In this document: positions 9,392 through 17,542 of the stretch, piece by piece
How positions within the stretch are numbered: the first letter of the stretch is position 1
Layout of the letters: each line of letters begins with the position of its first letter
Assembly (NCBI GenBank): GCA_002169475.2
Contig: NHKK02000025.1
Span: forward strand, 1 to 17,542
Source of the DNA: Candidatus Pelagibacter sp. TMED239
GTDB lineage: Bacteria; Pseudomonadota; Alphaproteobacteria; Pelagibacterales; Pelagibacteraceae
DNA: 17,542 nucleotides
Reading direction: 5' to 3'
Program-made: the position numbers and the translations under genes
The notes under the pieces: model-generated
Databases searched by the model: none
Told to the model about the DNA's origin: nothing
Seen by the model: only the letters and a program-made list of their open reading frames with translations

Positions 9392-10191
9392 CAACTAATG
9401 ATCTTGAAATATATTGTGTAACAAATAAACCTGTATCGTTTATTGAAGGAACTAATATATTTCTTGCTGGTGTAGGTAAAAATAAATTTAATGAAGAATA
9501 TATTTTAAGTAATAATGGTATTAATATATATAATAAAGAAACTTACTATTCAGAGCTAACTTTTCATTATTGGTATTGGAAAAATAGATTAGATTTAAAA
9601 AGTAATAAGTGGATTGGATTTTGTCAAAAAAGAAGATATTGGGTAAAATCTGATTCTAATATTTCATCTATTAATAAATCTAATATTCTAAAATATGTTT
9701 TACAGGAGCCGGAAGAAGATTGGAACAAATATGACTCTATAATTTGCAAACCAATTAAAGTAAATGACATTAAAAAAATGAAACTAATCAAAAGAGGTTG
9801 GAAATCTTTAATTAAATCACCAAGTATTTTTTTTGATATTAAAAAACAAAATATTAAACTTCATTTTGATATGCATCATGGTTATGGAAATTTAGAAAAA
9901 GCAACTTATTTACTACCTAAAGAAGATATAAATGATTTTTTAATTTATATAGAAAATAGTACGGTGTTAAATCCACATATTATGTATATTTCAAAAAGTA
10001 AAATTTTAGATACTTGGTTTAGAACATTATTTAATTGGTTGTCAAAATGTGAAGATATATTTGGATTTGAAAATTTAAGAGGATATGACACAGGAAGATT
10101 ATATGCTTATTTAGCTGAACGTTACGCATCTTTTTGGTTTAAAAAGTACACGATATATAAAGAACAATCATGGGCATTTATTGATGAGTAA
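9388..10191 (+). CDS. DUF4422 family protein, probable polysaccharide-associated glycosyltransferase
   Basis: The 267-aa protein matches the DUF4422 pattern found in capsule and exopolysaccharide loci. The block YSELTFHYWYWKN (about residues 54-66) is followed by KWIGFCQKRRYW (74-85), equivalent to the family's typical IGLCHYRRYF. Further on come NPHIMYISKSKILDTWFRTL and RGYDTGRLYAYLAER, equivalent to the usual segment after the NMF/ERL-type motifs. No membrane segment or signal peptide is apparent. DUF4422 is commonly annotated as a putative glycosyltransferase, but biochemical proof is scarce, so activity is uncertain. It is the last gene of the + strand island operon, overlaps the methyltransferase by 4 nt, and ends only 4 nt before tRNA-Ser. 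Confidence 0.75.
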   Translation: MTTNDLEIYCVTNKPVSFIEGTNIFLAGVGKNKFNEEYILSNNGINIYNKETYYSELTFHYWYWKNRLDLKSNKWIGFCQKRRYWVKSDSNISSINKSNILKYVLQEPEEDWNKYDSIICKPIKVNDIKKMKLIKRGWKSLIKSPSIFFDIKKQNIKLHFDMHHGYGNLEKATYLLPKEDINDFLIYIENSTVLNPHIMYISKSKILDTWFRTLFNWLSKCEDIFGFENLRGYDTGRLYAYLAERYASFWFKKYTIYKEQSWAFIDE

Positions 10192-10195
10192 TATT

Positions 10196-10285
10196 GGAGA
10201 GGTGGCCGAGTGGTTGAAGGCGCACGCTTGGAAAGCGTGTAAAGGAGCAATTCTTTCATGGGTTCGAATCCCATTCTCTCCGCCA
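10196..10285 (+). tRNA. tRNA-Ser (anticodon GGA), CCA encoded
   Basis: The cloverleaf can be folded by eye. The acceptor stem GGAGAGG pairs with TCTCTCC (one G-T), followed by discriminator G and an encoded CCA. The anticodon stem CACGC/GCGTG encloses loop TTGGAAA with anticodon GGA at 10230-10232, which reads UCC/UCU. A long class II variable arm (AAAGGA/TTCTTT around GCAA) is diagnostic of serine tRNAs, and the T arm is ATGGG-TTCGAAT-CCCAT. It starts 4 nt after the DUF4422 stop, so it may be co-transcribed with the island operon and processed out. No terminator is evident downstream. Confidence 0.97.
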
Positions 10286-10327
10286 TTAATTATAGTATAA
10301 TATGTTTAATACCTAATATAAAAAAAA

Positions 10328-11053
10328 TTATAAAGTATAAATTGCATCCCAAGCAATTGAAATTCTATCTTCGGTATCATTATATTTATCTACCCAATGA
10401 TATAAGTAAGAATTAAATATTATCATTTCATTTTCTTTAGGATTAAAAACAAAAATTTTTTTATCTAAATTTTCATATTTCTCTGAACTAGATCTTGAGT
10501 CTATTAATATTACGTTAGTATTTATCAATTTATCAAGGTTTGAATTCTTATACTCTGACAGATGATATTTAGGTAATAAAATTTGTAACATACCATCATT
10601 ACTAACTTTTTTTTTAACATACATTACACCTGAAAAAACAGATTTTGGATGACAATGAGAATGGTGTGAATTATTTTTTTCCATAATAGTAAACCACATA
10701 TTCTTAATTTTAAATTTGCCTAATCTTTTTTTATCTAACAATTTTGATTTTATTTTTGTATTTAGTAAATCTTCAATATGAATTTTTAATTCTTGGAAAA
10801 TTTTATTATTTTGTAAATCATGCTCAGATTGATAAGTTTCATTATCAAATTTTTTTGCTAATTCATTCCATTTATTATTAGGAAATTTTTTTTTATAGTC
10901 ATAAAATTCATTAACATTTACTTTTGAATTATCTATTTTATTAATAAAAATTCTAGGATATAAAAAATCCTCTATTTTAATTTTTAAAATATTTTTACAA
11001 AAAAAATTCCATAATTTATTTTTTTGACTTTTTTTAACTAGATCAATTATCAT
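10328..11053 (-). CDS. Putative 2OG-Fe(II) oxygenase (TIGR02466 / 2OG-FeII_Oxy_5-like)
   Basis: The C-terminal half resembles the small double-stranded beta-helix oxygenases of the TIGR02466 type. HHSHCHPKSVFSGVMYVKK (histidines at about 130-135 in a 241-aa protein) corresponds to the family's H.HP.S..SGV.YV core and probably supplies iron ligands. NSYLYHWVDKYNDTEDRISI gives the distal His (H219) and the 2-oxoglutarate-binding Arg (R230). The N-terminal ~110 residues are Lys/Asn-rich without a recognised fold. The family uses Fe(II), O2 and 2-oxoglutarate to oxidise an organic substrate; the substrate here is unknown. I chose the ATG at 11053; a GTG one codon upstream (11056) is possible. It is a single-gene unit between tRNA-Ser and gyrB, divergent from gyrB. 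Confidence 0.72.
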   Translation of the reverse strand: MIIDLVKKSQKNKLWNFFCKNILKIKIEDFLYPRIFINKIDNSKVNVNEFYDYKKKFPNNKWNELAKKFDNETYQSEHDLQNNKIFQELKIHIEDLLNTKIKSKLLDKKRLGKFKIKNMWFTIMEKNNSHHSHCHPKSVFSGVMYVKKKVSNDGMLQILLPKYHLSEYKNSNLDKLINTNVILIDSRSSSEKYENLDKKIFVFNPKENEMIIFNSYLYHWVDKYNDTEDRISIAWDAIYTL

Positions 11054-11216
11054 CACACATTTTAGTGTAAGTTTATTATTAATAATCTTACTTTTTACTA
11101 TTTTTTTTAAATATAAAGAAATATTTAAGAAAATAAAAAAACTATTTAAAATTGGCTAATTAGTCTTGTTTTTCCTGCTTTATTTTAAAGCTTAAAATTT
11201 ATTTAAAAATTATAAT

Positions 11217-11245
11217 TCAACATTTTTTTTAAAAAATGTTATAAT
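11217..11245 (+). promoter_or_regulatory. Candidate sigma-70-type promoter of gyrB
   Basis: A perfect TATAAT (11240-11245) lies 17 nt downstream of TCAACA (11217-11222), which matches four of six positions of TTGACA. Transcription would start near 11252, giving a short leader of about 17 nt to the ATG with no Shine-Dalgarno site. A second TATAAT at 11211-11216 lacks a convincing -35. In such AT-rich DNA, matches to -10 are common, so this is a candidate only. Confidence 0.4.
11219..11240. repeat. Perfect 10-bp inverted repeat in the gyrB promoter spacer
   Basis: AACATTTTTT and AAAAAATGTT are exact reverse complements separated by TT. The repeat fills the spacer of the candidate gyrB promoter and reaches the first base of its -10 box, so a bound protein would block RNA polymerase. 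It is also a short A-tract/T-tract, which could bend or melt with supercoiling. It could be chance in A/T-rich DNA. Confidence 0.6.
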
Positions 11246-11265
11246 TATTTTTTTCCAAAATTTAA

Positions 11266-13338
<2,073 letters not shown>

Positions 13339-13340
13339 TA

Positions 13341-14621
13341 ATGAAGTTTTTTGAAACTTCAAATTATGAGTCATTTAAAAAATCAACTTATATAAACTTA
13401 AGATGGATAGGTATAATTGGACAGTTAGTTACTATTAATTTTGTATACTTTATTTTAAATTTTAAATTTAATTTTTTCATTTCAAGTCTTGTTATTATTA
13501 TAGGGGTTATAAGTAATTTATATTTAGTTTTTATTTATAAAAATATACAATTATCAGAAAGATTGGCATTTGTTTTTTTAGTTATAGATATATTTCAATT
13601 AACTATTTTACTTTTTTTAACAGGAGGAATTACTAATCCGTTTATAATTTTTTTATTAATACCAAGTGTTTTTTCATCATCTAATTTAAGGTTAAAAACT
13701 AATTCAATACTTGTATTTTTAACTGCAGTAATAATTATTTTTTTAACATTCTATTCAATAGAATTACCCAAACCTTTAAGTAATCACTTTCATGTTAGTC
13801 CATATTATTATTATTCAATTCCTATTGCACTAATTATAGCTTTATTATTTTTGAGTTATTTTGCCATGATATTTGGAAAACAATCTCGTTTAAGAAAAAA
13901 TGCTTTAGCAAAAATGGAAGAGGTTATGGCAAAGGAGCATGAACTTTTATCTTTAGGGGGTCAAGCTGCTGCCGCAGCACATTCGTTAGGAACACCACTT
14001 TCAACAATTAAAATAATTACCCAAGAACTTTCAAAACAATTAAAAGGACAAGTAGAATTTGAAAAAGATATTGAATTATTAGTAAGTCAAGTTGAAAGGT
14101 GTAATCAAATTTTAAAGCGTTTAAGTTTAAATCCTGTTGAGGAAGATGAATTTATAGATAAAGATTTAACAATGAGGGATTATTTAAATGAAATTATCTT
14201 ATCTTTTAAAGAGATTAGTAATAAAAATTTCATTTTTAATTTTGTTCAAGATTCAAACAATAAAAAAATAACTAAATCTATAGAAATTGTTTATGGTTTA
14301 AGGAATTTTATTGGAAATGCTAATAAGTTTTCTAGAGATAAAATTTTTATAAATTTGAAGAGTGACAGTGAAATAACTGAAATTATCATTGAGGATGATG
14401 GAGATGGTTATCCTAAAGATGTTTTATCAAAAATTGGTGATCCATATTTGAGACCAAAAAATTATGAAGAAAATTCAAAAACAGGTTTAGGTCTTGGTTT
14501 ATTTATAGGAAAGAATCTTTTAGAAAAAAATTTTGCATCAATCAATTTTAGAAATTCTAAAACTAGAAGTGGTGCAGAAGTTATTGTTAGGTGGAAAAAT
14601 AAGGATCTATTTAATATTTAG
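13341..14621 (+). CDS. regB: RegB/PrrB/ActS-type redox sensor histidine kinase
   Basis: RegB kinases sense the redox state of the quinone pool and phosphorylate the regulator RegA. The 426-aa protein has about six hydrophobic N-terminal segments (to about residue 185). They include the quinone-site hallmark GGITNPF (95-101; consensus GGxxNPF). The H-box is [14 protein letters not shown] with H214 as phospho-acceptor. C254 in [11 protein letters not shown] lies exactly 40 residues on, the same spacing as His225 to redox-active Cys265 in Rhodobacter RegB. The ATPase domain has [17 protein letters not shown] (351-358) and GLGLGLFIG (382-390). The residue after H214 is Ser, where the family normally has Glu. 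The ATG start is 2 nt after the gyrB stop; an upstream TTG (13335) overlaps gyrB. No regA is present in the window. Its stop codon overlaps the stop of cobT. Confidence 0.88.
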   Translation: MKFFETSNYESFKKSTYINLRWIGIIGQLVTINFVYFILNFKFNFFISSLVIIIGVISNLYLVFIYKNIQLSERLAFVFLVIDIFQLTILLFLTGGITNPFIIFLLIPSVFSSSNLRLKTNSILVFLTAVIIIFLTFYSIELPKPLSNHFHVSPYYYYSIPIALIIALLFLSYFAMIFGKQSRLRKNALAKMEEVMAKEHELLSLGGQAAAAAHSLGTPLSTIKIITQELSKQLKGQVEFEKDIELLVSQVERCNQILKRLSLNPVEEDEFIDKDLTMRDYLNEIILSFKEISNKNFIFNFVQDSNNKKITKSIEIVYGLRNFIGNANKFSRDKIFINLKSDSEITEIIIEDDGDGYPKDVLSKIGDPYLRPKNYEENSKTGLGLGLFIGKNLLEKNFASINFRNSKTRSGAEVIVRWKNKDLFNI

Positions 14622-16417
14622 TGTAATTTTTTTTTTGTTTCAAATAAAGAGCTTAATTCAGAGATCATTACATCTCCTAATTCGTTAACGTCAGTAATTT
14701 TTATTGCTTTATCATAATACCTTGAAACATCATGACCAATTCCTATTGCTAAAACCTCTATTTCAGTTTTATTTTCAATAAATTTAACCATTTTTTTCAA
14801 GTGTTTTTCTAAAAAATCACCTGAATTTACTGAAAGTGTAGAGTCATCAACTGGAGCACCGTCAGAAATTACCATTAAGATTTTTCTTTCTTCTTTTCTT
14901 TTTTTTATTCTATTGTAAGCCCATGAAATTGCCTCTCCATCAATATTTTCTTTAAGCAATCCTTCTTTTAACATTAATCCCAAATTATTTTTTGCTTGTC
15001 TCCAGTGAGTATCAGCACCTTTATAAATTATATGCCTTAAATCATTTAATCTTCCAGGTGTTTTAGGTTTCGAATTTTTATTCCATAATTCTCTGCTTTG
15101 TCCACCTTTCCAATTTTTAGTAGTAAAGCCTAAAATTTCAACTTTAACTGAGCATCTCTCAAGAGTTCTTGATAATATATCAGCGCAAATTGCAGCAATC
15201 GTAATAGGTCTTCCTCTCATAGAACCAGAATTATCAATAAGTAGAGTTACAATTGTATCCTTAAATTCCAAATCTTTTTCTTTTTTAAATGATAAAGAAT
15301 TATATGGATCCATTATAATTCTTGGTAATTTTGAACTATCAAGCAATCCTTCCTCTAAGTCAAATTCCCAAGCTCTATTTTGCTTGGCAAGTAATTGTCT
15401 TTGAAGTTTATTTGCAAGTTTAGTGATAACATCTTGAAAGCCAATTAATTGTTGATCTAAATTTTTTCTTAACTTTACTGACTCATCTGCATTTTCTAAA
15501 TTTTCTGCTTTAGTAATCTCATCATATTGAGTTGTAAAAATTTTATAATTAAGCTTAATATTATCAACATTTTTTTTAGTAATTTGTTCTGAACTTTGCT
15601 CTTCTGAATCAATATCTTGTAGCTGTTCATCCATATTAAATTCATCAATATTATAATCATCATCTAATGCAGCTTGAGTTTCTTGTCCCTTTTCTTCATC
15701 TTTGACGTCCTCATTATCTTTATTTTGATTTTCATTTGATGGATTATTTTGATCTTGCTCCTGATTTTCTTCCTGTTTTTCATTATCTTCTTCACTTTGA
15801 AAAATATCCATTTCCTCTAAAATTTGTGAAAATCTCGAATTGTAATTTTCTTGATTATCTAAGTTTTCTTTTAAAAATTGTTTATGTTTTTCTATTGATT
15901 GCTCAAAGTCTTTTTCCCAGAAATTTAACATTTTTGTTGTTAAAGGATTTAATTTAATTTTATGAAAATTTTTAAGCATATATAGTTCAAATGCCTCCAA
16001 AACAGGAACATCTTCTTTAGTTTTTAATTGATCTTTTCTTTTCCGATTAATAATTTGACTATAATTTTCAATATAATTTTTTTCTATACCTTTAAGCATT
16101 TTACCACCTAATGCCTCACATCTTATCTTTTCAGCAATATTATATAGAGATTTTGATGAAGTATTAGAAGGTAAATTTTTTTTATAAATTAAATTATCAG
16201 AGAATTTTTTCTTTAATGCTTTTGAGTCTGTTTCAGCTCTCAATTTAATAAAATCACTTGGATTAGTTAGATTGTCAATTTCAATTGTATCAAATTCTTT
16301 AGATTTTTGATTATCAGATAATTTTTTTTCTAACTCAAAATCATCAGAAATTACTTTTGCTGTTGAAGTTAAAGCAATTTTAAATTTTTCTTTTAAACTT
16401 GTTTCTTTGCCACTCAT
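14618..16417 (-). CDS. cobT: CobT-type cobaltochelatase subunit, VWA-domain protein
   Basis: CobT is, with CobS, an accessory subunit of the aerobic CobNST cobaltochelatase, which inserts cobalt into hydrogenobyrinic acid a,c-diamide. The 599-aa protein has an N-terminal region containing [20 protein letters not shown], a long Glu/Gln/Asp/Asn-rich low-complexity linker (about 205-290), and a C-terminal von Willebrand A domain with a MIDAS site, [13 protein letters not shown] (D395, S397, S399), plus ADTHW and [11 protein letters not shown]. The order and composition match alphaproteobacterial CobT. ATG follows the cobS stop directly (TAG then ATG on the minus strand), so translation is coupled. 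Family membership is clear; the physiological function is not, because no cobN or B12 gene is visible and SAR11 is generally thought not to make cobalamin. An alternative is a MoxR/VWA-like chaperone pair. Confidence 0.9.
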   Translation of the reverse strand: MSGKETSLKEKFKIALTSTAKVISDDFELEKKLSDNQKSKEFDTIEIDNLTNPSDFIKLRAETDSKALKKKFSDNLIYKKNLPSNTSSKSLYNIAEKIRCEALGGKMLKGIEKNYIENYSQIINRKRKDQLKTKEDVPVLEAFELYMLKNFHKIKLNPLTTKMLNFWEKDFEQSIEKHKQFLKENLDNQENYNSRFSQILEEMDIFQSEEDNEKQEENQEQDQNNPSNENQNKDNEDVKDEEKGQETQAALDDDYNIDEFNMDEQLQDIDSEEQSSEQITKKNVDNIKLNYKIFTTQYDEITKAENLENADESVKLRKNLDQQLIGFQDVITKLANKLQRQLLAKQNRAWEFDLEEGLLDSSKLPRIIMDPYNSLSFKKEKDLEFKDTIVTLLIDNSGSMRGRPITIAAICADILSRTLERCSVKVEILGFTTKNWKGGQSRELWNKNSKPKTPGRLNDLRHIIYKGADTHWRQAKNNLGLMLKEGLLKENIDGEAISWAYNRIKKRKEERKILMVISDGAPVDDSTLSVNSGDFLEKHLKKMVKFIENKTEIEVLAIGIGHDVSRYYDKAIKITDVNELGDVMISELSSLFETKKKLH

Positions 16418-17392
16418 CTAAATTTGAATATTTATTAAGGACTCTGGTAATTCTTCACCAAAACATCTTTGATAATATTCAGCAATAGTATTTTTTTCAA
16501 TATCGTCACATTTATTAAGAAAAGTTACTCTAAAAGCATATCCGGTATCTTTAAATATTTCAGAGTTTTCTGCCCAATGCAAAACTGTTCTTGGACTCAT
16601 TACAGTAGAAATATCACCAGCTATAAAACCTTTTCTTGTTAAAGAAGCAACTTTAATCATGTTAGCAACTTTATCTTTACCTTTTGCATTATTAAGATTT
16701 TTGTTTTTTGCTATAATAATATCCATTTCTCTTTCAAGACTTAGATAGTTTAGTGTTGTAACGATATTCCATCTATCCATCTGTCCTTGATTTATTTGCT
16801 GGGTACCATGATAAAGGCCAGTTGTATCACCAAGTCCTATAGTATTTGATGTAGCAAATAATCTAAAAAATTTATTTTGATTTATAACCTTGTTTTTATC
16901 AAGTAGCGTAAAGTTACCTTCCGCTTCCAAAACTCTCTGTATTACAAACATTACATCTGGTCTTCCAGCATCGTATTCATCAAAAACAAGCGCAACTGGA
17001 TTTTGTATAGACCATGGTAAAATACCTTCATTAAATTGTGTAACTTGTTTACCATCTTTTAAAACAATTGCATCTTTTCCAATCAAGTCTATCCTGCTTA
17101 TATGACTGTCTAAATTAACTCTAATGCAAGGCCAATTCAATCTAGCTGCAATTTGTTCTATATGTGTAGATTTTCCAGTACCATGATATCCTTGAACTAA
17201 GACTCTTTTATTGAATGCGAAACCAGATATTATTGCTAATGTAGTATCTCTATCAAATTTATAATTCTTATCTATTTCAGGAACGTATTCATTTTTTTTT
17301 GAAAATGCGTTTACTTCCATTTCTGAATCGATCCCAAAAGTTTGTTTTAAAGAAACTTTAATGTCAGGTTGTGCATTAATATTTGGTGTCAA
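16418..17392 (-). CDS. cobS: CobS-type AAA+ ATPase (cobaltochelatase subunit)
   Basis: CobS is a MoxR-clade AAA+ ATPase that forms a ring with CobT and drives the CobN chelatase. The 324-aa product has the family N-terminus VSLKQTFGIDSEMEVNAF, Walker A GYHGTGKST (68-76, K74), RVNLDSHISRIDLIGKD, Walker B VALVFDE (133-139), and LFATSNTIGLGDTTGLYHG for sensor 1. It closely resembles alphaproteobacterial CobS throughout. No ATG precedes the conserved N-terminal segment. The best start is a TTG at 17390-17392, inside the end of the J-domain gene. An internal ATG at residue 25 would delete conserved sequence. A 17-nt overlap with the upstream J-domain frame and zero spacing to cobT make these three genes one tightly coupled operon. 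Confidence 0.92.
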   Translation of the reverse strand: MTPNINAQPDIKVSLKQTFGIDSEMEVNAFSKKNEYVPEIDKNYKFDRDTTLAIISGFAFNKRVLVQGYHGTGKSTHIEQIAARLNWPCIRVNLDSHISRIDLIGKDAIVLKDGKQVTQFNEGILPWSIQNPVALVFDEYDAGRPDVMFVIQRVLEAEGNFTLLDKNKVINQNKFFRLFATSNTIGLGDTTGLYHGTQQINQGQMDRWNIVTTLNYLSLEREMDIIIAKNKNLNNAKGKDKVANMIKVASLTRKGFIAGDISTVMSPRTVLHWAENSEIFKDTGYAFRVTFLNKCDDIEKNTIAEYYQRCFGEELPESLINIQI

Positions 17393-17542
17393 TTTTTTCT
17401 CTATATGTTTTTTTTAGCTGTGTATAAGCTAAAGTAATTAGTTTTAGTTTTTCCTCGTATTTTTTATTTCCAGAATTCATATCAGGGTGAAATTTTTTCA
17501 CAAGGACTTTGAACTTTTCCTGTATTTTCTTCCATTTTAAAC
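17376..17542 (-). CDS. J-domain (DnaJ-like) protein, C-terminal part
   Basis: This gene is cut by the window's right edge; its last 54 residues and TAA stop (17376-17378) are present. The sequence reads LKWKKIQEKFKVLVKKFHPD (HPD at 17481-17489), then MNSGNKKYEEKLKLITLAY and a final TQLKKTYREKIDTKY. The HPD tripeptide between two basic helices is the hallmark of J domains, which stimulate Hsp70/DnaK ATPase. Here the J domain is at the very C-terminus, unlike DnaJ itself. A C-terminal J-domain protein directly upstream of cobS is a recurrent alphaproteobacterial arrangement. Its coding end overlaps the cobS start by 17 nt. The N-terminus is not available, so its full architecture is unknown. 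Confidence 0.85.
   Translation of the reverse strand, partial: LKWKKIQEKFKVLVKKFHPDMNSGNKKYEEKLKLITLAYTQLKKTYREKIDTKY

Larger units (their letters stand above)
5793..10191. other. Accessory surface-glycan island between lepA and tRNA-Ser
   Basis: Five genes in two divergent units (two minus, three plus) lie between two conserved chromosomal anchors. Predicted activities are a glycosyltransferase, a Gfo/Idh oxidoreductase, an FAD oxidoreductase, a SAM methyltransferase and a DUF4422 protein. Their Lys/Asn content and frequent A or T runs are visibly higher than in the flanking translation genes. No integrase, transposase, inverted terminal repeat or tRNA-derived direct repeat is visible, so exchange by homologous recombination in the flanking core genes is the likeliest route of gain. 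The island limits are inferred. Confidence 0.6.

Noticed and set aside
10260..10330. Possible attachment site: the tRNA-Ser 3' end as a direct repeat elsewhere in the window
   Set aside because: I looked for a second copy of the T-arm/acceptor sequence near the oxygenase and lepA ends and found none, and there is no integrase gene.
15550..15810. Apparent repeat-rich region in cobT
   Set aside because: It is the Glu/Gln/Asp/Asn-rich linker normal for CobT proteins, not a DNA repeat array or CRISPR.
15736..15957. 73-codon + strand frame inside cobT, and similarly 16890-17105 inside cobS and 6851-7036 inside the GT17 gene
   Set aside because: All are fully antisense to well-supported genes and lack recognisable motifs.

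Overview
This window is an AT-rich, extremely compact bacterial chromosome segment that most likely comes from the SAR11 clade (Candidatus Pelagibacter and relatives, Alphaproteobacteria). The reasons are very high A+T with Lys/Asn/Ile-rich proteins, almost no intergenic DNA, and alphaproteobacterial hallmarks: a RegB/PrrB-type sensor kinase after gyrB, and a J-domain/CobS/CobT block. The assignment is inferred from gene content and composition, not from a database search.

Region 1 (1-5791, + strand) is a conserved translation block: the 3' end of rpmI (L35), rplT (L20), pheS, pheT and lepA (EF4). Genes are spaced by 2-43 nt or overlap by 4 nt, and the block reads as one operon whose promoter lies upstream of the window.

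Region 2 (5793-10191) is an accessory surface-glycan island inserted between lepA and a tRNA-Ser gene. On the minus strand lie a GT17-type glycosyltransferase and a short Gfo/Idh/MocA-type oxidoreductase (4-nt overlap). Divergently, after only 28 nt, comes a + strand trio: an FAD-dependent oxidoreductase, a TylE/MycE-like SAM methyltransferase with an N-terminal hydrophobic segment, and a DUF4422 protein of capsule/exopolysaccharide type. Together they look like enzymes that build and decorate an unusual sugar on an envelope polysaccharide. No integrase, transposase or direct repeat is visible. tRNA-Ser(GGA) starts 4 nt after the island's last stop codon, and a lone 2OG-Fe(II) oxygenase gene lies beyond it on the minus strand.

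Region 3 (11054-11268) is the longest gene-free stretch, about 215 nt. It is almost pure A/T and contains three inverted repeats and a plausible gyrB promoter.

Region 4 (11269-14621, + strand) holds gyrB, a short form with an Asn/Gly-rich insert in the TOPRIM domain, and 2 nt later a RegB/PrrB-type redox sensor kinase. The kinase keeps the quinone-site motif and the redox cysteine but has Ser in place of the acidic residue after the phospho-accepting His.

Region 5 (14618-17542, minus strand) is cobT, cobS and the C-terminal end of a J-domain protein, read from right to left. CobS (AAA+ ATPase) and CobT (VWA protein) are the accessory subunits of aerobic cobaltochelatase. SAR11 is generally regarded as unable to make cobalamin, so this cluster is a candidate for a re-purposed MoxR/VWA-type chaperone machine. 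It is the most biologically intriguing part of the window.
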